A DNA stretch of 64,000 bases. Source: an uncultured Acidimicrobiales bacterium. Lineage in GTDB: Bacteria; Actinomycetota; Acidimicrobiia; Acidimicrobiales; SZUA-35. Positions 16,983-24,985 of this stretch are shown piece after piece (within the stretch, counting starts at the first letter, position 1; the number at the start of each line of letters is the position of its first letter). The stretch covers positions 62,001 through 126,000 of the forward strand of contig CALKZY010000013.1 in assembly GCA_938002965.1 (NCBI GenBank). The letters run 5' to 3'. The notes under the pieces were generated by a model, which was given only the letters and a program-made list of their open reading frames with translations, did not search any database and had not been told where the DNA came from. The translations under genes and the position numbers were made by a program.

Positions 16983-17852
16983 TTGACCGAGATCCCGGAA
17001 CATCTGCTAAAGCGAAGCAAAGCCGCCAAAGGCGGGGCCTCCGGTGGCTCCGGCGGAGATTCTGCTTCCGACAGTGGCGACGCCACATCTGAGCCCGGCA
17101 ACGCCCCCGTTGCGGCTGAGTCGGCGACGCCAGCCGCGGCAGCACCGGCCAACGTTCCGGAGTTCCCAAATCTTGACCCGGAGCCAGAGCCGGTAAAGCC
17201 TGAACCGGAGTTCGTTACCGCATCGAAGTCCCGCCAACGGATTCCCGTGTGGGCTCTTCCGGTCGTTGCCGCCCTGCCTGTCTGGGCCTGGAGCTTCGCT
17301 GGAACCATGCAGCAGCCCGAGGTCGAAGATCCAGTGTTCGTCGAGTCGGCCGAACTGTATGCTGCTGCCGGTTGCGCTGGTTGTCATGGCGCAGCTGGAG
17401 GCGGCGGAAGCGGCTATCAGCTTTCCGAAGGTGAAGTACTTGCCACGTTCCCCGGCGTCATCGACCAAATGGTCCACGTCGCTCGAGGTTCGGCCGCCAT
17501 CGCCGGCGAAACGTACGGGGCCGATGGTCGTCGTGTGTCAGGCGATTCTGGCGCCGCAATGCCGGCCCAGCGGGATGCACTAACTCAAGTCGAGCTTGAG
17601 CTTGTCATCTTCCACGAGCGAGCTGTCTTGTCCGGTGAGGACATGGACCAGCCCGGCTACGAGGAGTGGATGGAGCATATGCGTGAGGCCTACGAAAGTG
17701 GCGAAGAGCTCCCGATCGACGACGAGCACTTCGATTTCCTCCTAGCATGCGCCGATCCAGCGGTGACTCCCGGGGCCACTGGTTCCGGTTCACCCGATCC
17801 GGAAGAAACCCCCTGCCCCGGCCCTCACGCCGAGGAGAGCGAAGGGGCCTAG
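16983..17852 (+). CDS. Membrane-anchored monoheme cytochrome c with shared N-terminal motif
   Basis: TTG at 16983 is chosen as start because GGAGG lies 4 nt upstream and because translation then opens MTEIPEHLLKRSKAAKGG, nearly the same as the start of the cytochrome b half at 4278. After a disordered Gly/Ser/Pro-rich region (20-85) come a membrane helix (88-106) and one heme c site, CAGCH (131-135). The C-terminal part is acidic. It probably carries electrons in the same respiratory chain as the b6f-like complex; the axial Met is likely one of those in the GAAMPAQ/EDMDQ region. Confidence 0.87.
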   Translation: MTEIPEHLLKRSKAAKGGASGGSGGDSASDSGDATSEPGNAPVAAESATPAAAAPANVPEFPNLDPEPEPVKPEPEFVTASKSRQRIPVWALPVVAALPVWAWSFAGTMQQPEVEDPVFVESAELYAAAGCAGCHGAAGGGGSGYQLSEGEVLATFPGVIDQMVHVARGSAAIAGETYGADGRRVSGDSGAAMPAQRDALTQVELELVIFHERAVLSGEDMDQPGYEEWMEHMREAYESGEELPIDDEHFDFLLACADPAVTPGATGSGSPDPEETPCPGPHAEESEGA

Positions 17853-18082
17853 GCCTCCCGTCTCATCGCAACGAGGACAACTGTTGTTTCGTAGCGCTGT
17901 TTGGCCGCGCATCTGAACTACTGGGTCTCCAGACCTGAGCCTTCGGACACCTAAGCAGTCGGCTGAATTGCACAGCTGCCTTGCAGGCGCTTTAGGTACC
18001 CCACCACCTTGCCGTAGTTCCGGCTAGACCACTTCTCTTCGCTCAGAGGCGGTCGGACGGACTACAGCAAAGGACCTCTGAG
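17853..18082 (+). other. 230-nt leader region before the secreted metalloprotease gene
   Basis: No gene is seen. The stretch contains short self-complementary elements such as GCCTTGCAGGC (about 17981-17991) and CTGGGTCTCCAG (about 17920-17931). The string CAGCTGCCTTGCAGGCG has some likeness to the conserved 3' end of the c-di-AMP (ydaO) riboswitch, but the conserved 5' and central parts were not found, so no riboswitch is called. AAGGA at 18069-18073 is the ribosome site of the next gene. Confidence 0.3.
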
Positions 18083-19672
18083 GTGCTGAAACTGAGAACG
18101 AGGTGGGGCCGGGTGCTTTCGGCTATCGCCCTTCTACTCTCCACCATCGTCACGCTTGAGGGAAGCGCAGCAGCTCAAGCGAGCGAACCCGACGATCCTC
18201 CTCCAGTCACGTCATCGGTTGCCGGTCACCGTGAACGGCCGGCACCAATCGTGGTCGAGCTCGACCACGAAGAGTCAGACCACGCTGAGCCCGGCGACGC
18301 TGAAACCCGACATGACGATGCCCACGAATACGACGCCGACGACATGGCGCAGATCGCAGCGATCCAACACCAGGTGCAACAGCTCCGGGGCGAGAATCGG
18401 GGGCTGCGTGCACAACTGTTGGAAGAAACGGCGACGATACGAGGAACAACCGGATTCCTGTCCGGCCAACGGGCACAACAGACCACAAACGGTTTGTTCG
18501 TCACCTACACCAACTCTGTTCCGAACTCGGCCAAGTCAGCCATCGAAAACGCGGTGGGCAAATGGGCCGCCGAGGTCGACATGACAGCGGCGCCGGTCGA
18601 GATAGAGGTCACCTGGTCAAGCCTGGGTAATGGCGTCCTTGGCTCCGCCGGACCCGAGACCTACATTTCGCACAGCTCGCTGCCGACCGGCCACTGGTAC
18701 CCGGCATCTCAAGCCAATGTTCTGGGAGGCGCCGACTTCAACGGCGCTGCCCGACCTGAAATACAAGTTGAGCTGAACTCCAACGTGAACTGGTACACCG
18801 GCACTAGCGGCCAGCCGGCCACCAATCAGATCGATCTGATCAGCGTCGTCCTCCACGAAATCGGACACGGGCTTGGGTTCCTCGGTTCGGCCCGCGTGTC
18901 CAGCGGCATCCTCGGACTTATCTCCCCACCGTTCATCTACGACCGTGGTGTCACCTACCAAGGGTCGTTGTTAACCAACGTCGCAAATCAGGAATCGGCG
19001 CTGACCTCCAACAATCTTCACATCAAATCATCTTCGGTTGCCGCCGCAGAGCTGTACGCACCGTCGACCTGGCTGCAAGGAACCAGCTACAGCCACTTCC
19101 GGTCGGTCGGTTCCCAGTCGAACGCGCTTATGACTCCTTCGCTGCAGTACGGATTAGCCAAGCGATCGATCGACGACTTGACTCTCGGGGTCCTGGAGCA
19201 GACCGGCTGGGCACTGCTCAACCCCAGCTCCGGAGGGGGCGACTCAGGCCAACCGGTCACCGACGAGTGCTCCATCTCGTCTCCGAACGTGACGTTTGCC
19301 TCGGCCGTGGCCGATGATGCCGTCGGTGCCCAAGTGTGGCGATTGTACTCGGCCTTCTATCTTCGCCAACCAGCCTCGGGTGGCTACGACTACTGGCGCA
19401 ACGCCCGAGACAACGGCTGGGCTCACACCAAGATCAGCAACTTCTTCGCTTCTTCGACCGAGTTCAACAACCGCTACGGCACACTCACCAACGGCCAGTT
19501 CGTCGATCTCGTCTTCGGCAACGTCTTGTGCCGGGAACCCAACAGTACGGGACGCAACTATTGGATTGGCCGACTCGGCAGCGGAATGACCCGAGGCGAC
19601 CTGATGTTGTTCTTCTCCGAAGGAGAGGAATATTTGAACAAGACGGGAACGGCCTTTCCTTTGCTCAATTAG
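18083..19672 (+). CDS. Secreted metalloprotease-like protein with C-terminal DUF4214
   Basis: GTG at 18083 with AAGGA 9 nt upstream. The 529-residue product has a signal peptide (hydrophobic residues 12-32), a His/Asp-rich acidic stretch and a short coiled coil (about 90-115). The zinc motif HEIGHGLGFLG is at 258-268; the two histidines and catalytic Glu are intact, but the third metzincin ligand position after Gly-x-x is not His. The C-terminal 120 residues form DUF4214 (FYLRQPASGGYDYW and a second half FGNVLCREPNSTGRNYW), a domain common in exported actinobacterial proteins. Likely an extracellular protease or envelope protein. Confidence 0.85.
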   Translation: MLKLRTRWGRVLSAIALLLSTIVTLEGSAAAQASEPDDPPPVTSSVAGHRERPAPIVVELDHEESDHAEPGDAETRHDDAHEYDADDMAQIAAIQHQVQQLRGENRGLRAQLLEETATIRGTTGFLSGQRAQQTTNGLFVTYTNSVPNSAKSAIENAVGKWAAEVDMTAAPVEIEVTWSSLGNGVLGSAGPETYISHSSLPTGHWYPASQANVLGGADFNGAARPEIQVELNSNVNWYTGTSGQPATNQIDLISVVLHEIGHGLGFLGSARVSSGILGLISPPFIYDRGVTYQGSLLTNVANQESALTSNNLHIKSSSVAAAELYAPSTWLQGTSYSHFRSVGSQSNALMTPSLQYGLAKRSIDDLTLGVLEQTGWALLNPSSGGGDSGQPVTDECSISSPNVTFASAVADDAVGAQVWRLYSAFYLRQPASGGYDYWRNARDNGWAHTKISNFFASSTEFNNRYGTLTNGQFVDLVFGNVLCREPNSTGRNYWIGRLGSGMTRGDLMLFFSEGEEYLNKTGTAFPLLN

Positions 19673-19698
19673 CGGCGGCGTGGACCGAGACCGACAGG

Positions 19699-20682
19699 CT
19701 ACGAACCAAGCTGTCCGGCCACGTCACCAGCGAAGTAGGTCAAGATAAAGTCAGCGCCCGCCCTCTTGATCGCTGTCAGCTGCTCGATTGCGGCCAGATC
19801 GCCATCGATCCAGCCGTTGGCAGCCGCCGCTTTCACCATGGCGTACTCGCCGCTGACGTGGTAAGCGGCGATTGGGATGTCAAGCTCCATGCGGGCACGA
19901 GTGACGATGTCCAAATAGGACATGGCGGGCTTGACCATCACCATGTCCGCCCCCTCCCCAACGTCAAGGCGGATCTCTTCTAACGCTTCACGCCCGTTAC
20001 GCCAGTCCTGCTGGTAGTCGGAGCGATTGCCCCCATCGGCAATAGTGACATCCACGGCATCTCGGAATGGGCCGTAGAAGGCGCTGGCGTACTTGGCCGA
20101 GTAGGCCAGGATGGAGACATCAGGCTGCTCGGCATCATCCAAGGCATCCCGGATGGCCAGAACCTGGCCATCCATCATGCCCGACGGGGCCACGACATGA
20201 GCTCCGGCTTCGGCCTGGGCAATCGCGGCATTGGCGTAGAGGTCAAGTGTCTCGTCATTGTCGACCCGCCCATTGGCATCGACGATTCCACAGTGCCCGT
20301 GACTGGTGTATTCGTCGACGCAAAGGTCGGCCATCACCACCAGGTCGTCGCCGAACCGCTGGCGGAGGTTGCGCAATGCCACCTGCACTACGCCGGCGGG
20401 GTTCCACGCTTCAGACCCTTCAGGATCTTTCTCAGCCGGAATCCCGAACAAGATGACGGCCGGCACACCCAGCGTGACCAACCGATCTACTTCGGAGATG
20501 AGCGAGTCCTGGCTGTGTTGGGAAACGCCGGGCAGGGAGTCAATGGGGACAGGCTCTGACACGTCTTCGCGCACGAAGAGAGGGGCAACGAGATCATTGA
20601 CCGAAAGGTGGACTTCGGCCACCAGGTTGCGCATGGCCTCGGTCTGTCGCAGTCGGCGCATCCGCCGTTGAGGAAAGCTCAC
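19699..20682 (-). CDS. hemB: Porphobilinogen synthase (delta-aminolevulinic acid dehydratase)
   Basis: The 327-residue protein has full HemB length and both active-site lysine motifs: ILAYSAKYASAFYGPFR and DMVMVKPAMSYLD. The metal-site segment ADLCVDEYTSHGHCG has two cysteines, a partially zinc-type site. It condenses two 5-aminolevulinate molecules to porphobilinogen in the cytoplasm. The GTG start lies 6 nt after TAGTCT (20689-20694), a leaderless pattern. Convergent with the metalloprotease gene, 26 bp away. Confidence 0.97.
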   Translation of the reverse strand: MSFPQRRMRRLRQTEAMRNLVAEVHLSVNDLVAPLFVREDVSEPVPIDSLPGVSQHSQDSLISEVDRLVTLGVPAVILFGIPAEKDPEGSEAWNPAGVVQVALRNLRQRFGDDLVVMADLCVDEYTSHGHCGIVDANGRVDNDETLDLYANAAIAQAEAGAHVVAPSGMMDGQVLAIRDALDDAEQPDVSILAYSAKYASAFYGPFRDAVDVTIADGGNRSDYQQDWRNGREALEEIRLDVGEGADMVMVKPAMSYLDIVTRARMELDIPIAAYHVSGEYAMVKAAAANGWIDGDLAAIEQLTAIKRAGADFILTYFAGDVAGQLGS

Positions 20683-20742
20683 AACGACAGACTAGTGCGG
20701 CTCGATATCGGCCGGGGGTGGCCGCTGCGGCCGATGGAGCGA

Positions 20743-21432
20743 TCAGACTTGGGAGGGGTCTATCAGGAAACGGTCGAGCAGGGCGTCGAAGCCGATAGCG
20801 AACAACGTCCATTCCTGTCCGTCGATCACTCGAACCTGGTGTTGAAACGATGTGCCCAGCCGATTGGCCAGCCCGTCGTTGAGGGCATAGACGGTGAGAA
20901 CGAAATCGTCCACCGTGTAGCCCGGGCGAAACTCAAGCTTGAGCAGTTGACGCAGGCCGTCCAGGAACTCCCGGTATCGGCCCAGCAGGGATTCTTCGCC
21001 GTCGACGACGGCCTGTTGCAACTCATCGTCGTTCTGAGTCCCAATGCTCGCCGTGATCGTGCGATAGATTCTCCACCGCTGACTATGGAGGTCATCGAAG
21101 TTAAACGCCGCAACTCGACGGACCATCTCCCGTCGGACGTGGTTGAGACTCTCCCGCGAGCCTTCCTCCAGGTATGGGGCCAGTTCTTCCAACACTTCGT
21201 AGGCGAAGTCCCGAGTTCGCGCCGCGTTGCCTCCGGGCATGTCACGAACAATGTGCATGAGTGTCTGGCGTCGCAGGTTGTCCTGCGAGGTGAGCGGACC
21301 CTTGTGGCGCCACAGTTCATAGGCGGCGGCGCGCGGCACTCTGGACTCGATGATGACCTGGTCCATCCGGACGGCGTCGAGGCCACCGGTCACACCGGAA
21401 CTGGTCACAGCATCGAGCGCGGTATCCAGCAT
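20743..21432 (-). CDS. TetR-like transcriptional regulator, start uncertain
   Basis: The 229 residues from ATG 21432 include a TetR-type helix-turn-helix (VRMDQVIIESRVPRAAAYEL) and an all-helical C-terminal domain. The frame stays open upstream to a TGA at 21538-21540 and reads a typical regulator lead-in (GKRGPKPRYTPDQIEQR) directly before the ATG, yet that stretch contains no ATG, GTG or TTG. Either a rare start codon is used or a frameshift has cut off the original start. It lies between hemB and hemD and might regulate them or unrelated lipid genes; ligand unknown. Confidence 0.78.
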   Translation of the reverse strand: MLDTALDAVTSSGVTGGLDAVRMDQVIIESRVPRAAAYELWRHKGPLTSQDNLRRQTLMHIVRDMPGGNAARTRDFAYEVLEELAPYLEEGSRESLNHVRREMVRRVAAFNFDDLHSQRWRIYRTITASIGTQNDDELQQAVVDGEESLLGRYREFLDGLRQLLKLEFRPGYTVDDFVLTVYALNDGLANRLGTSFQHQVRVIDGQEWTLFAIGFDALLDRFLIDPSQV

Positions 21433-21759
21433 GCGCTGTTCGATCTGGTCTGGGGTGTAGCGGGGTTTGGGGCCTCGCTTACCTGGTGCGGAGTTGATCC
21501 CGTCAGAGTAACAGATGATGACGAACTGCTTGCCCAGTCACCGTCATACTTGCATTTTTGAGGAATTGATGTAATTATGACAGTTGAGATATCATAATAA
21601 TTCGTTTATTCATATCTCGGCCCAAGTCGCCCAAGACATCCGGCCACGTGCCCGGCTCAGGCCGTGGCACGCAACGCCGGATTCGATTTCGATTCGAGTC
21701 AATGTTTGTTTTCGGGAGCCATCGCGGGACCAGTTGGTTGGTGGTTAATGACAGGATCA

Positions 21760-21828
21760 GCCGAACACAGTGGACAACCGAGGGCGAGCAACCCAACCGG
21801 GTACCGTCCTACCGCCACTGTGTTCGGC
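21760..21828. repeat. 14-bp perfect inverted repeat
   Basis: GCCGAACACAGTGG (21760-21773) and its exact complement CCACTGTGTTCGGC (21815-21828) are separated by 41 bp. They lie between hemD and the TetR-like gene, both on the minus strand. Possible roles are an operator, a long-loop terminator or the relic of a small mobile element; none is supported further. Confidence 0.7.
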
Positions 21829-21831
21829 CTC

Positions 21832-21886
21832 CTATGTCAACTAACCTATGTCAACTAACGATCAGGTCAACTAACGATCAGGTCAG
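21832..21886. repeat. Short tandem repeats running into the 3' end of hemD
   Basis: CTATGTCAACTAAC occurs twice in tandem (21832-21859), followed by GATCAGGTCAACTAAC (21860-21875) and a partial copy GATCAGGTCAG (21876-21886). The last copy contains the hemD stop codon (21878-21880), so the repeats probably arose by slippage at the end of the gene. Confidence 0.8.
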
Positions 21887-22717
21887 CAGTTCGACCACAG
21901 CCTGAACCAAGCCGGACTCGGTGTGGGGTTTAGCCACGGCGGCCACGTTCAGTTTTCGGGCTTTTGCCCGACGGGCCGTACTGGGACCGATGCAGACGAC
22001 AATCGGCGGTGTCACCTCCGCACCGAAGCGATGCACGAACCGGTCAACGGCCGACGGTGAGGCGAATGCCACCGCTTCGACGCCGGCCATAGCCTCAATC
22101 AGGTCGTCGAGACCGTCGACCAACGGGGACGGCTCAACCGTGCGGTAAGCAGTGACTTGGTCAACGTGGTAGCCATGGCGACGAAGGCCTTTGACCACCG
22201 TCGGTGCGGCAAGTTCGGCTAGAGCGGCCAGGATGCGTTCCGGCCCGAAGACGGTCTCGGAGGTGGCCGGGGGTGCCGGAAACTCTCGCACCAGGTGGCT
22301 GCCGGTTGCTTGAGTAGGCCGAAACGTTACCGGCCATCCAACCCTTGACGCGGCGTTGGCTGTTGTCGGTCCGACAACAGCCAGTCGCAGGTGATCCGGC
22401 CAGAGATCGGCGTCGCTGACGGAACTCGTCTCGCTCGACTCGCCAGCGGCTGTCGATGCGCGGTCCAGGGCCAGACGGCGAAGAGTGTCGGCCGCGGCCC
22501 GAACCCCGTTTGGTGACGTCAACACCAACCAGTGGTAGAGATCGATGCCGGCTAAGGCGGCGGTCAAAGCGTTGCCGCCGTCGGCCGGGGGGCGAACCTC
22601 GATCATGGGCACGCTGACCGCTTCAATCCCCAGAAGTTCCAGTTGCGCCGCCAGCGACTTGTTGTCATCGTCGGCCCGGGTCAAGACGACCCTTGGCCGT
22701 CCACCGGATGACGTCAC
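21878..22717 (-). CDS. hemD: Uroporphyrinogen-III synthase
   Basis: The 279-residue protein has the two-domain HemD layout: an N-terminal VVLTRADDDNKSLAAQLELLG segment, WLVLTSPNGVRA, and the C-terminal AVAFASPSAVDRFV and VCIGPSTARRAKARKL motifs. HemD sequences are weakly conserved, but these blocks and the position directly after hemC make the call firm. It closes and inverts ring D of hydroxymethylbilane. The start is GTG, overlapping the hemC stop by four bases (GTGA), which implies coupled translation. Confidence 0.95.
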   Translation of the reverse strand: MTSSGGRPRVVLTRADDDNKSLAAQLELLGIEAVSVPMIEVRPPADGGNALTAALAGIDLYHWLVLTSPNGVRAAADTLRRLALDRASTAAGESSETSSVSDADLWPDHLRLAVVGPTTANAASRVGWPVTFRPTQATGSHLVREFPAPPATSETVFGPERILAALAELAAPTVVKGLRRHGYHVDQVTAYRTVEPSPLVDGLDDLIEAMAGVEAVAFASPSAVDRFVHRFGAEVTPPIVVCIGPSTARRAKARKLNVAAVAKPHTESGLVQAVVELLT

Positions 22718-23685
22718 GAGATTGCTGCCTCAAGTCGCTTACGCAAGTTGCGAGCCAGCTCACGGCCGGGCTCGTCTTGCACAACACCGGTCTCGGTTCC
22801 CCGTTGCAGGTTGCCGTAGTCGTCGGCGGCCAACATCCCGGCAATGGTGATCGACGGTGATCCGTTCGCGTTGTAGGTTACGGTGGCGTGAGAACCGGCC
22901 GGAAGGCTGCAGTCACCGCCGAGTTCGGCCAGGAAGGAACGTTCGGCCGATACCGCCACCTCAGTCTTGATGTGGTTGATCTGCCGGACGGCTTCAATGA
23001 TGTCAGGGCGGTCGCGCCGGACTTCGATGGCCAGGGCGCCCTGACCGACCTGCGGGGTGAAACGAGCAGGGTCGAGAACGTCGACCACGGCCGGGGTCAA
23101 ACCGAGACGTTCCAAAGCGACAGCGGCCATGATCAAGCCCTTGGGTCCTGATCCCGAACCGGAAGCGGCTTCCAACTTGGACAACCGGGTGGCGATATTC
23201 CCTCGCAGGTCAGTGAAGGAGACTTGCGGGCACATGTCGAGCAGAAGGGTGCGACGCCGGTTCGATCCGCTGGCCACGCGCACGCTGTCGTCCGGCCCGT
23301 CGCAGGCGGACTGCAACTCGGCCAGGGTGCAACCGACCAGGGCGTCCCTGGGGTTTCCCCGCTGGGGATAGGCGGCGATGACGAGGTCCTCTGGCGTGAA
23401 CGCTTGAAGGTCTTTGGCCGAGTGCACGGCCAGGTCGGCATGACCGGCCTGGACGACCTGTTGAATTTCTTTGCTGAAGGCGCCTTTTCCGCCCAGATCC
23501 GAGATCGACTTGGACAGGTCCAGGTCAGCGAAGGTGTCGGACGCCACGAACTCGCAGCGAATCGAAGGGTCGGCGGCAGCCAGCAGGTCGGCGACATGCT
23601 GGGCCTGCCACAAGGCAAGCGGGCTACGGCGAGTTGCGATCCGGAGTTCCGTGCAAACCAGCGTAACGGCTAGTCTCTGAATCAT
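22714..23685 (-). CDS. hemC: Hydroxymethylbilane synthase (porphobilinogen deaminase)
   Basis: Starting at ATG 23685 the protein has 323 residues. Diagnostic parts: RIATRRSPLALWQAQHVA at the N-terminus, FSKEIQQVVQAGHADLAVHS, the substrate-binding SGSNRRRTLLLD, and ELGGDCSLPAGSHA containing the cysteine that holds the dipyrromethane cofactor. The start codon is back to back with that of the divergent MaoC gene (ATG 23684): the two ATGs overlap by two bases. There is no later ATG/GTG/TTG before the conserved region, so this start or a rare codon must be used. Confidence 0.95.
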   Translation of the reverse strand: MIQRLAVTLVCTELRIATRRSPLALWQAQHVADLLAAADPSIRCEFVASDTFADLDLSKSISDLGGKGAFSKEIQQVVQAGHADLAVHSAKDLQAFTPEDLVIAAYPQRGNPRDALVGCTLAELQSACDGPDDSVRVASGSNRRRTLLLDMCPQVSFTDLRGNIATRLSKLEAASGSGSGPKGLIMAAVALERLGLTPAVVDVLDPARFTPQVGQGALAIEVRRDRPDIIEAVRQINHIKTEVAVSAERSFLAELGGDCSLPAGSHATVTYNANGSPSITIAGMLAADDYGNLQRGTETGVVQDEPGRELARNLRKRLEAAIS

Positions 23686-24157
23686 GAGCGAGAATGCAGA
23701 GAACGCTTTCCAGGCCATCAAGTCCCAAATCGGCCGTGACGCCAAGCAGGGCGACTGGTTCGAAGTCGACCAGGAACGAGTGAACGCCTTCGCCGACGCC
23801 ACGCTCGACCACCAGTTCATCCACATCGATCCTGAACGAGCGGCCCAGACTCCGTTCGGCGGGCCGATTGCCCACGGCTTCCTCACCCTTTCGCTGCTGG
23901 TTCACCTGGTGCAGTCGGTGCCCAACGACGTTCCTCCGTTTGACGGTGTATTGATGGGTGTCAACTACGGCATGAACAAGGTGCGATTTATCAATCCGGT
24001 GCCGGTCGGGTCCAACATTCGAGCATCGTCTCGGGTGATCGACGCCACGCTGAAAGGCAACGCCGTCGACCAGATCAATGAGGTTACGGTCGAAATCGAG
24101 GGCCAGGAGAAGCCGGCTCTTGTGGCCGAGTGGATCTCACGCATCGTCTTCGCTTAG
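23684..24157 (+). CDS. MaoC-like (R)-specific enoyl-CoA hydratase
   Basis: A 157-residue hot-dog-fold protein with the hydratase-2 motif ADATLDHQFIHIDPERA (catalytic Asp and His) and FGGPIAHGFLTLSL. It hydrates trans-2-enoyl-CoA to (R)-3-hydroxyacyl-CoA. The ATG lies 7 nt after TAGTCT (23671-23676) with no Shine-Dalgarno, fitting a leaderless transcript. It is placed between hemC and rex, where many actinobacteria have hemA. Confidence 0.93.
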   Translation: MSENAENAFQAIKSQIGRDAKQGDWFEVDQERVNAFADATLDHQFIHIDPERAAQTPFGGPIAHGFLTLSLLVHLVQSVPNDVPPFDGVLMGVNYGMNKVRFINPVPVGSNIRASSRVIDATLKGNAVDQINEVTVEIEGQEKPALVAEWISRIVFA

Positions 24158-24179
24158 GCGGCGTTGCAAATCTGAACGG

Positions 24180-24884
24180 CTAGTCGACCGAGTCGATCAC
24201 CGAGCCGACACCAAGTCGGGACTCAACCGTGCCTCGCTGCCGGTAGAAGCTGAGAATCTGTAGCTCGGTGGCAATGTCGACTTCCCGAACAACAACCGGT
24301 TCCCGACGGCTCTTTCCGTTAGACGGTTGTCCCGCATCAACCAGTTTCTCACCGGTGAAGTTCAGCACAGACGTTATTCCGGCTGCCACCAGGCGGTCGA
24401 ATACGTCGCGGGCAGCCTCGATCGGTGTGGCGATGACTGCCACCAGGATCCGATACTCGGCGATCACCTCGTCGAGGCGATCGGCGTGAAGCACTTCCAG
24501 CGATCCGACTTGTGAGCCCACTTTGTCGGGGTCGACATCAAGCAATGCTCGGATGGGGAAACCCCGTTCGGCCAAACCCCCGTAGTTGACCAACGCCCGG
24601 CCCAGGTTGCCAGCACCGACGAGCACGACGGGCCACTGTTGGTCGACCCCCAGTGCAGCGCTAATGATGACCAGCGCTTGCTTGACGTCATAACCGACAC
24701 CACGGGTGCCGGTTATGGACAGGGCGGAGAAGTCACGGCGCAACGACGCCGGGTTGACACCGATGAGTTCTGCCAGCTGTTGGGATGAAACGTTGGCCAC
24801 GTTGTCGGAGGCGAGGTCGACCAAGGTACGTAGATACGTGGGGAGTCGGCCCACTGTGGCCGGTGACACGCCAGCGTCGGTCAT
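24180..24884 (-). CDS. rex: Redox-sensing transcriptional repressor Rex
   Basis: The 234-residue protein has the Rex winged helix (LPTYLRTLVDLASDNVANVS; SQQLAELIGVNPASLRRDFS) and a Rossmann NAD(H)-binding domain (VVLVGAGNLGRALVNYGG; VAVIATPIEAARDVFD). Rex senses the NADH/NAD+ ratio and in Streptomyces represses cyd, rex-hem and respiratory genes. Both cytochrome bd and haem genes occur in this window. The ATG follows TAGCCT (24891-24896) by 6 nt, so the mRNA is probably leaderless. Confidence 0.96.
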   Translation of the reverse strand: MTDAGVSPATVGRLPTYLRTLVDLASDNVANVSSQQLAELIGVNPASLRRDFSALSITGTRGVGYDVKQALVIISAALGVDQQWPVVLVGAGNLGRALVNYGGLAERGFPIRALLDVDPDKVGSQVGSLEVLHADRLDEVIAEYRILVAVIATPIEAARDVFDRLVAAGITSVLNFTGEKLVDAGQPSNGKSRREPVVVREVDIATELQILSFYRQRGTVESRLGVGSVIDSVD

Positions 24885-24913
24885 GGCCCAAGGCTAGGGA
24901 CGGCAACGCCCAT

Positions 24914-24925
24914 TTCACAAGTGAA
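24914..24925. promoter_or_regulatory. Palindrome TTCACAAGTGAA upstream of rex, candidate operator
   Basis: The arms TTCAC and GTGAA are complementary around a two-base centre, 30-41 bp upstream of the rex start and about 18 bp upstream of its -10 box. TTCACAA is a Rex half-site type sequence, but the arm order differs from the usual TTGTGA...TCACAA operator, so binding by Rex is only a possibility. Confidence 0.4.
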
Positions 24926-24985
24926 CAAGCGTCGTACCGTCCCCTCGGCCCCAGGACTGACCGGGTCTGACAACTACCGCTCGGC

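Noticed and set aside
17853-18082. c-di-AMP (ydaO) riboswitch
   Set aside because: Only a short 3'-like stretch was found; conserved 5' and core segments are missing by eye. Kept as a low-interest finding for a covariance-model check.
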